Program-made: the position numbers and the translations under genes
The notes under the pieces: generated by a model
What the model saw: only the letters and a program-made list of their open reading frames with translations
The model's database searches: none
What the model was told of the DNA's origin: nothing
Shown: positions 5,844 through 9,679 of the stretch, in pieces
Layout: each line of letters starts with the position of its first letter
How positions within the stretch are numbered: the first letter of the stretch is position 1
Assembly (NCBI GenBank): GCA_027022065.1
Contig: JALVZS010000238.1
Location: 1-9,679, forward strand
From: a bacterium
GTDB lineage: Bacteria > Thermosulfidibacterota > Thermosulfidibacteria > Thermosulfidibacterales > Thermosulfidibacteraceae
Length of the DNA stretch: 9,679 bases
Direction of reading: 5' to 3'

Positions 5844-6996
5844 CTTTGTAGAGGGCCTTTATTACCGCTTTCTCCATAAGCTCGGCTATCTTTGTGTGGC
5901 CTCCGCAGGAATTGAGGATCTTGCCCTTAATGCCAGGAACAATGATTATGTTGTCCGTTCCCGTGCCTGTTGCTGTTGCGCCCGGCGTGTAGCTGCTTTC
6001 CACGTTTAGCTCCTGTAGCACCGCTGTCTTTGCCTCCGTGATCCTTATTATGGCCTGCAGCATGGCCTTCTGGGAGAGCCTTCTGTTGGTGAATACCAGA
6101 ATGTTGATGGTTCCCACATGCCTCCATTTTCCGTTTTCCTCAAGCCACTCTCCCTTATCTATTCCTGCCCTTCTTGCATTTCCCAGAACACCGGCGGTTG
6201 CAACAGCCCACACCACAATGCTTCCAAACCGCTCTTCAGCGTATCCTAGATTGTCCATATCCACGCCTGTGAAGAGCAAAAGCGTGTCATTCTGAGGGAT
6301 GTTTAAGGCCCTGCATGCAATAGCCTTGAGCCTTTTGACGCTGCAGTCCTTGCCCCAAAGTGCTGGGTGCAGATACACATTGCCCACAAAGCTTGCCTTT
6401 TTTATGCCCTCCAGGGTGGATAGCACCGGCCTTGGCTTCATCTTCACCAAAAAGGCCTTCTGAGGAATCTTTCCCACCTTGTACCTGAAGATACCCGCCT
6501 TTATGCCCTTTATGGGGGATGCTATCGGGGTGTATTTTTCCTGGTATCTTGTGTTTGAAAGCTGATAAAGCCACCATCCTCCTAGTGAAACATAGGCGGA
6601 GCTTAGACACCTTTTGTTTAGGTGCTTTTTTAGATATTCCAGCAGGTTGCCCGCATCCTTGCTCCTTGATCCTGCCCACACGCCAAAGTAAACTTTTCCT
6701 AGGCTTATCCACCTGACTATATCTCCGGTGAAGTTCCTGTAAACCATCAAAGGAAAAAGCTCTTGAGGAAACATAATGACTTCAGGCTTTGCCCTGGCCC
6801 AAATTTTTAAAACTTTTGCGTCTTTGTAGGGATTTCCCATGTAGCACAAAAGCCTCCAGCCTTTGCCAAACTCTTTCACAACCTTTTCCACATCCCTGCA
6901 TAGGCAACTGTTTCCATATGCAAACACCACCTTTTCGGCTCTGGCTGCAGAGGCAAGGCTTAAGGTTAAAACCAGCATTACTGCTAGCTTTTTCAC
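5800..6996 (-). CDS. cbiZ: Exported CbiZ-type adenosylcobinamide amidohydrolase with extra N-terminal domain
   Basis: I place the start at GTG 6996, giving 398 residues. AAGGAGG precedes it closely, and the GTGA overlap couples it to the upstream gene. A Sec signal peptide follows at once (KKLAVMLVLTLSLASAARA, cleavage before Glu21). Residues 175-385 are CbiZ-like: VLSTLEG (about 191-197), NARRAG (273-278), VGTINILVFTN (about 294-304), a TEAKTAVLQEL helix (320-330), ATGTGTDNIIIV (about 342-353) and CGGHTKIAEL (about 364-373). CbiZ cleaves the amide linking the aminopropanol arm to the corrin ring, converting adenosylcobinamide or pseudocobalamin to adenosylcobyric acid for salvage; known forms are cytoplasmic. 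Residues 21-170 are an added alpha/beta region with Cys31-x-Cys33 and Cys51 that I cannot assign; its alternating strands and helices could be Rossmann-like. The signal peptide and pairing with a membrane-anchored CobN-like protein suggest periplasmic action. The family call is strong; location and exact substrate are inferred. Confidence 0.85.
   Translation of the reverse strand: MKKLAVMLVLTLSLASAARAEKVVFAYGNSCLCRDVEKVVKEFGKGWRLLCYMGNPYKDAKVLKIWARAKPEVIMFPQELFPLMVYRNFTGDIVRWISLGKVYFGVWAGSRSKDAGNLLEYLKKHLNKRCLSSAYVSLGGWWLYQLSNTRYQEKYTPIASPIKGIKAGIFRYKVGKIPQKAFLVKMKPRPVLSTLEGIKKASFVGNVYLHPALWGKDCSVKRLKAIACRALNIPQNDTLLLFTGVDMDNLGYAEERFGSIVVWAVATAGVLGNARRAGIDKGEWLEENGKWRHVGTINILVFTNRRLSQKAMLQAIIRITEAKTAVLQELNVESSYTPGATATGTGTDNIIIVPGIKGKILNSCGGHTKIAELMEKAVIKALYKAIYNQNGIERNQTF
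6993..6996 (-). other. GTGA stop-start overlap coupling the cobN-like and cbiZ-like genes
   Basis: On the - strand the bases 6996 to 6993 read GTGA. GTG is the cbiZ-like start and TGA is the cobN-like stop. Termination and re-initiation on one message are expected, so the two products are probably made together. Confidence 0.8.
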
Positions 6997-9679
6997 TGCG
7001 CCCTCCTTATCCCTGTGGTGAAAATAATGGAAAGCAGAAGGGCTGTTACAACCACCGCCCATGGGATACCCGATGACGGGGGAGCTTTTTTGGACTTTTC
7101 CTCCTTAAGCTCAATGCCCTTAACGATTTTTTCAACGCCCACTTTTAGCTTTTCCAGAAAACTGCCTCTCTCCTTGGCTGCCTGGACGATGCTCTTTCCG
7201 ATGGCCTTTCTTATTTTTTGGGAAAAGGCCTCAACCAGCTCAGGGGAAGCAACCCCCGGCAACGACAGTATCTGCACCACAAACTGGTTCAAAAGAGGAT
7301 TGTTGCACGTGTGCTCACAGCAGGCAACGCCCTTTTCCACAACGCTTTTTGCGTACTCCTTTGCCAGCGCTATTTTTATCCTTTTCGGAGCCTTCCAGTA
7401 GCCCTTTCTGATGGCCTCCAGCATCCACGCGGTTATGGCCTGATAGGCCCATGGGTTGCTCTTATTGAAAAAGCCTTTGAGGTTGAGCCCGTACTTGTCT
7501 TTTACATAAACGTCAAAGGCCTCCTTCCACTGGTAGTCTTTTACGGCAAAGGGCGTGGTAACCTGCCATCCCCAGAGATACTCAACGAACTTTTCCATCT
7601 CTCTGGCTCCCGCATATCCTTCCCTCATCATGCCCTTTATCCACTTGGGGTTGAAGTAGCGGGTGCGCATCTCAACAGAGAGGGTTTCTCCTATATCCTC
7701 CCTCCACACATGCTTTCCATTGCTTCTTGCCACTTCCACCTCTGGAAAGCTTCCCTTCACAGCCTTGACAGCAAGGGCAACTCCTCCGAGGTACTGGAAG
7801 ACGTCATCGTTGTCCAGGGCCCTGTAGAGGTTTGAGGATATGGAGTGCACAGCAATATCCACATCTGCCAGATTGTACTGATAAACAAGCTTGAGCTGTT
7901 TTCCCCATACATTCCTGCCGTAGGCGAAGCTTGTTTTGCTTATAAACACGCCTGCGATTTGCGTGTCGTTGTTCCAGAAGCCTGTGTTGGCCGTAAGAAG
8001 GGAAACACCCGTTCCGTAGTCTCCCAGCTTTTCTGAGAACACCCTTGTGAGGGAAAGCCTTCTCGCTTCTTCTTTAGGAATGTGCTTCTTTATAAGCGCT
8101 TCCTCTATCAGTCTTGCATTTTCCGATATGAAGTTTTCCACATCCTTTAACAGTGCAGCCCTTCTTATGGCCTCATCCAGCAGTTTAAGCTTGTCCGGAA
8201 ACATATCTCTATAGAGCCCGCTTGCATGTATCAACACATCTATTCTGGGCCTTTTCAGGAGCTTTGCCGGGATGGGCTCTACCCCTACAACTTTGCCGTT
8301 TTTATCCCAGACGGGCTTCATCCCTATAAGATATAGGGCCTGTGCTTCGTTGATCCCTTCGTTCCTTATGGTTTCTGTTGCCCAAAGGACGATGGAGACT
8401 TTCCTAGGATACCTATGGTGCTTCTTCAGGTAGTCTTTTAACATATCATCCACCAGCTTCTTTGCTTTTCTCCACGCCTGAGTGCTTGGAACCTTGGAGG
8501 GATCAAAGGCGTAGAAATTATAGCCTGTGGGAATGGCAAGGGGATTCACAACGGGATCGTTGCCCTCTGCAGAAGGTATGTATTTCCCAGACAAAGCTTT
8601 CAAAAAGTTTTCCATCTCATTAGGACCGGACCGCATAATTCTTTCGTATGCATCCTTCGTTCCTATAACCTTGGCAAACGCTTTTACTTCCTTTTCTGGT
8701 GGTGATTTGCCAAAGGTGTGAAGTCCAACGGGAATGAGATTCTCCTTTAGCCTCTGGAGGTAGTGCTCAAGCTTTTCAATGTCTTTGGCCTTAAAGTGCT
8801 TTATTCCAAGCTCTTCAAGAAGATGTAGCTTTCTTGCTTTATCCTCAATATCTTTAAGTTTTTCTTTCTTTATATCCTCCGAGCTTGAGGACTCATACTC
8901 GCCTATAAGCTCGTAAAGTTTAGCATAGGATCTGTATAGCCCCGCCTTTTCTATTGGTGGTGTGAGATGGTCAATCACAACGGCCCAGCCCCTTCTTTTC
9001 GCCTGTATCCCTTCACCCACATCGTCCACCACATAAGGGTATACATCTACCAGATCCTGGATGAGCACATGGGGAGGGTCGTCGCTGTCCAATCCAACCT
9101 CCTTGCCTGGAAGCCACTCAAGGGTTCCGTGGGTACCAAGGTGCACCACCGCATCTGCCCTGAATACTTTTTTGAGCCATAGGTAAAAGGCGATGTACTG
9201 GTGGTGGGGATACACATCGTGGGAGTGGTACAGCTTCCATGCATCTCCGGATACACCCCTTTGAGGCTGCGGTGCTATAACGACATTGCCCAACCTAATA
9301 ACTGGAAGAACAAAACTTCCCTTGTAGGTCATAATGGTGCAGTTATCCGGTGCTCCCCACTGCTTCTCAACCTGCTTCCTGAAGCCTTCTGGAAGCCTTT
9401 TGTACCACTTCTCGTAGGTGGATATGGGAAGGAGCACTATTTTTCCGCTGTTTATAAGCCTTTTCAGCTCCCCAGGTGCCCATGTTCCAACGTTTCTTCC
9501 TGCGAGGATTATCAGCCTCTTTATCTCCTCGGCGTTTGTGCTGCCCTTTACCAAGTATCCCTCTTTTCTCAGCCTTTTAAGTATCACCTCAAGGCTCTTA
9601 AACACATTGAGGTAGCTTGCACCGATGTTGTTCTTTCCTGGATTGTGGTTGTAGTAGAGTATGGCGATGCGTTTTTCGC
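6993..9679 (-). CDS. cobN: CobN / magnesium-chelatase H-like protein with C-terminal membrane anchor (5' truncated by window edge)
   Basis: About 894 C-terminal residues are visible; the gene enters from the right edge and ends at TGA 6993. The frame continues upstream of the GTG at 9605 with KRIAILYYNHNPGKNNIGAS, a conserved CobN core motif, so that GTG is not the start. Numbered from that Val, motifs are HLGTHGTLEWLPGKEVGLD (155-173), TGYNFYAFDP (360-369), LWATETIRNEGINEAQAL (407-424), RPRIDVLIHASGLYRDMFP (452-470), LLTANTGFWNN (536-546), NLYRALDNDDVFQYLGGVA (592-610) and NPWAYQAITAWMLEAIRKGYW (717-737). CobN/ChlH proteins bind a tetrapyrrole and insert Co or Mg with an ATPase partner; none is visible here. 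After the catalytic region come ACCEHTCNNP (761-770), a Lys/Glu/Pro linker and one membrane helix (about 848-864) ending RRAQ. Classical cytoplasmic CobN lacks such an anchor. Membrane-bound CobN-like proteins exist, and HmuS of Bacteroides is a heme dechelatase, so removal of metal is an alternative role. Confidence 0.9.
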   Translation of the reverse strand, partial: EKRIAILYYNHNPGKNNIGASYLNVFKSLEVILKRLRKEGYLVKGSTNAEEIKRLIILAGRNVGTWAPGELKRLINSGKIVLLPISTYEKWYKRLPEGFRKQVEKQWGAPDNCTIMTYKGSFVLPVIRLGNVVIAPQPQRGVSGDAWKLYHSHDVYPHHQYIAFYLWLKKVFRADAVVHLGTHGTLEWLPGKEVGLDSDDPPHVLIQDLVDVYPYVVDDVGEGIQAKRRGWAVVIDHLTPPIEKAGLYRSYAKLYELIGEYESSSSEDIKKEKLKDIEDKARKLHLLEELGIKHFKAKDIEKLEHYLQRLKENLIPVGLHTFGKSPPEKEVKAFAKVIGTKDAYERIMRSGPNEMENFLKALSGKYIPSAEGNDPVVNPLAIPTGYNFYAFDPSKVPSTQAWRKAKKLVDDMLKDYLKKHHRYPRKVSIVLWATETIRNEGINEAQALYLIGMKPVWDKNGKVVGVEPIPAKLLKRPRIDVLIHASGLYRDMFPDKLKLLDEAIRRAALLKDVENFISENARLIEEALIKKHIPKEEARRLSLTRVFSEKLGDYGTGVSLLTANTGFWNNDTQIAGVFISKTSFAYGRNVWGKQLKLVYQYNLADVDIAVHSISSNLYRALDNDDVFQYLGGVALAVKAVKGSFPEVEVARSNGKHVWREDIGETLSVEMRTRYFNPKWIKGMMREGYAGAREMEKFVEYLWGWQVTTPFAVKDYQWKEAFDVYVKDKYGLNLKGFFNKSNPWAYQAITAWMLEAIRKGYWKAPKRIKIALAKEYAKSVVEKGVACCEHTCNNPLLNQFVVQILSLPGVASPELVEAFSQKIRKAIGKSIVQAAKERGSFLEKLKVGVEKIVKGIELKEEKSKKAPPSSGIPWAVVVTALLLSIIFTTGIRRAQ
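7001..7006 (-). promoter_or_regulatory. Ribosome binding site setting the cbiZ-like start
   Basis: The - strand reads GGAGGG here (within AAGGAGGG), 4 bases before GTG 6996, inside the last codons of the cobN-like gene. It favours the GTG start over the upstream start at 7062, which would put 22 polar residues ahead of the signal peptide. Confidence 0.75.

Noticed and set aside
7062-7062. Earlier start for the cbiZ-like gene
   Set aside because: It would place 22 polar residues before a standard signal peptide and overlap cobN by about 70 bases. The GTG at 6996 has the ribosome site and the GTGA junction.
7218-7835. 205-residue open frame on the + strand antisense to cobN
   Set aside because: The opposite strand carries many conserved CobN motifs over the same bases. 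The antisense frame has no ribosome site or recognisable domain.
9475-9485. Third copy of GGTGCCCATGT
   Set aside because: It encodes a plausible CobN peptide (GTWAPGEL) on the - strand, and the flanking bases do not match the other two copies, so it is best explained by chance.
9603-9605. GTG at 9605 as the start of the cobN-like gene
   Set aside because: The frame continues upstream to the window edge with a conserved CobN motif (YYNHNPGKNNIGASYLN), so the gene is cut by the window.

Overview
The window is densely coding, with almost no intergenic space. Its moderate GC content, frequent AGG/AGA arginine and ATA isoleucine codons and tightly overlapping genes suggest a thermophilic Gram-negative (diderm) bacterium. 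Aquificota is my best guess at the phylum, by inference from codon style only. The diderm call is firmer, because the first gene is an outer-membrane FadL-type beta-barrel and several products carry Sec signal peptides.

The left part (1-5843, + strand) reads as one operon: the 3' part of a FadL/OmpP1-family outer-membrane channel, a large secreted alpha/beta-hydrolase of the bacterial lipase / VolA type, a small unrecognised envelope protein (158 aa), an iron-dependent alcohol dehydrogenase and a class 3 aldehyde dehydrogenase. Successive genes are 13 and 10 bases apart, then joined by two TGATG stop-start overlaps. A sensible model is lipid scavenging: the lipase cleaves external lipid or lysophospholipid, FadL admits the long-chain product, and the ADH and ALDH oxidise a released alcohol through the aldehyde to the acid. 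The substrate is inferred, not seen. The 5' part of the small third gene holds a perfect-arm hairpin and a two-copy 54-bp repeat that look like an in-frame repeat insertion.

The right part (5800-9679, - strand) is a convergent two-gene unit. Transcribed first is a CobN / magnesium-chelatase-H-like protein whose 5' end lies beyond the window. It ends in a single transmembrane segment and carries a Cys-Cys-x-His-x-Cys motif. Its stop codon overlaps (GTGA) the start of a CbiZ-type adenosylcobinamide amidohydrolase that has a clear signal peptide and an extra N-terminal domain of about 150 residues. Both CobN and CbiZ are normally cytoplasmic corrinoid enzymes. A coupled pair with export and membrane-anchor features suggests a periplasmic corrinoid (or other tetrapyrrole) remodelling module, and this is the most novel item here. 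No CobS/CobT or ChlI/ChlD partner and no BtuFCD transporter lies in the window.

The two units converge and overlap by 44 bp at their 3' ends (5800-5843). No rRNA, tRNA, CRISPR array, transposase or phage gene was seen, and no non-coding stretch exceeds 15 bases.
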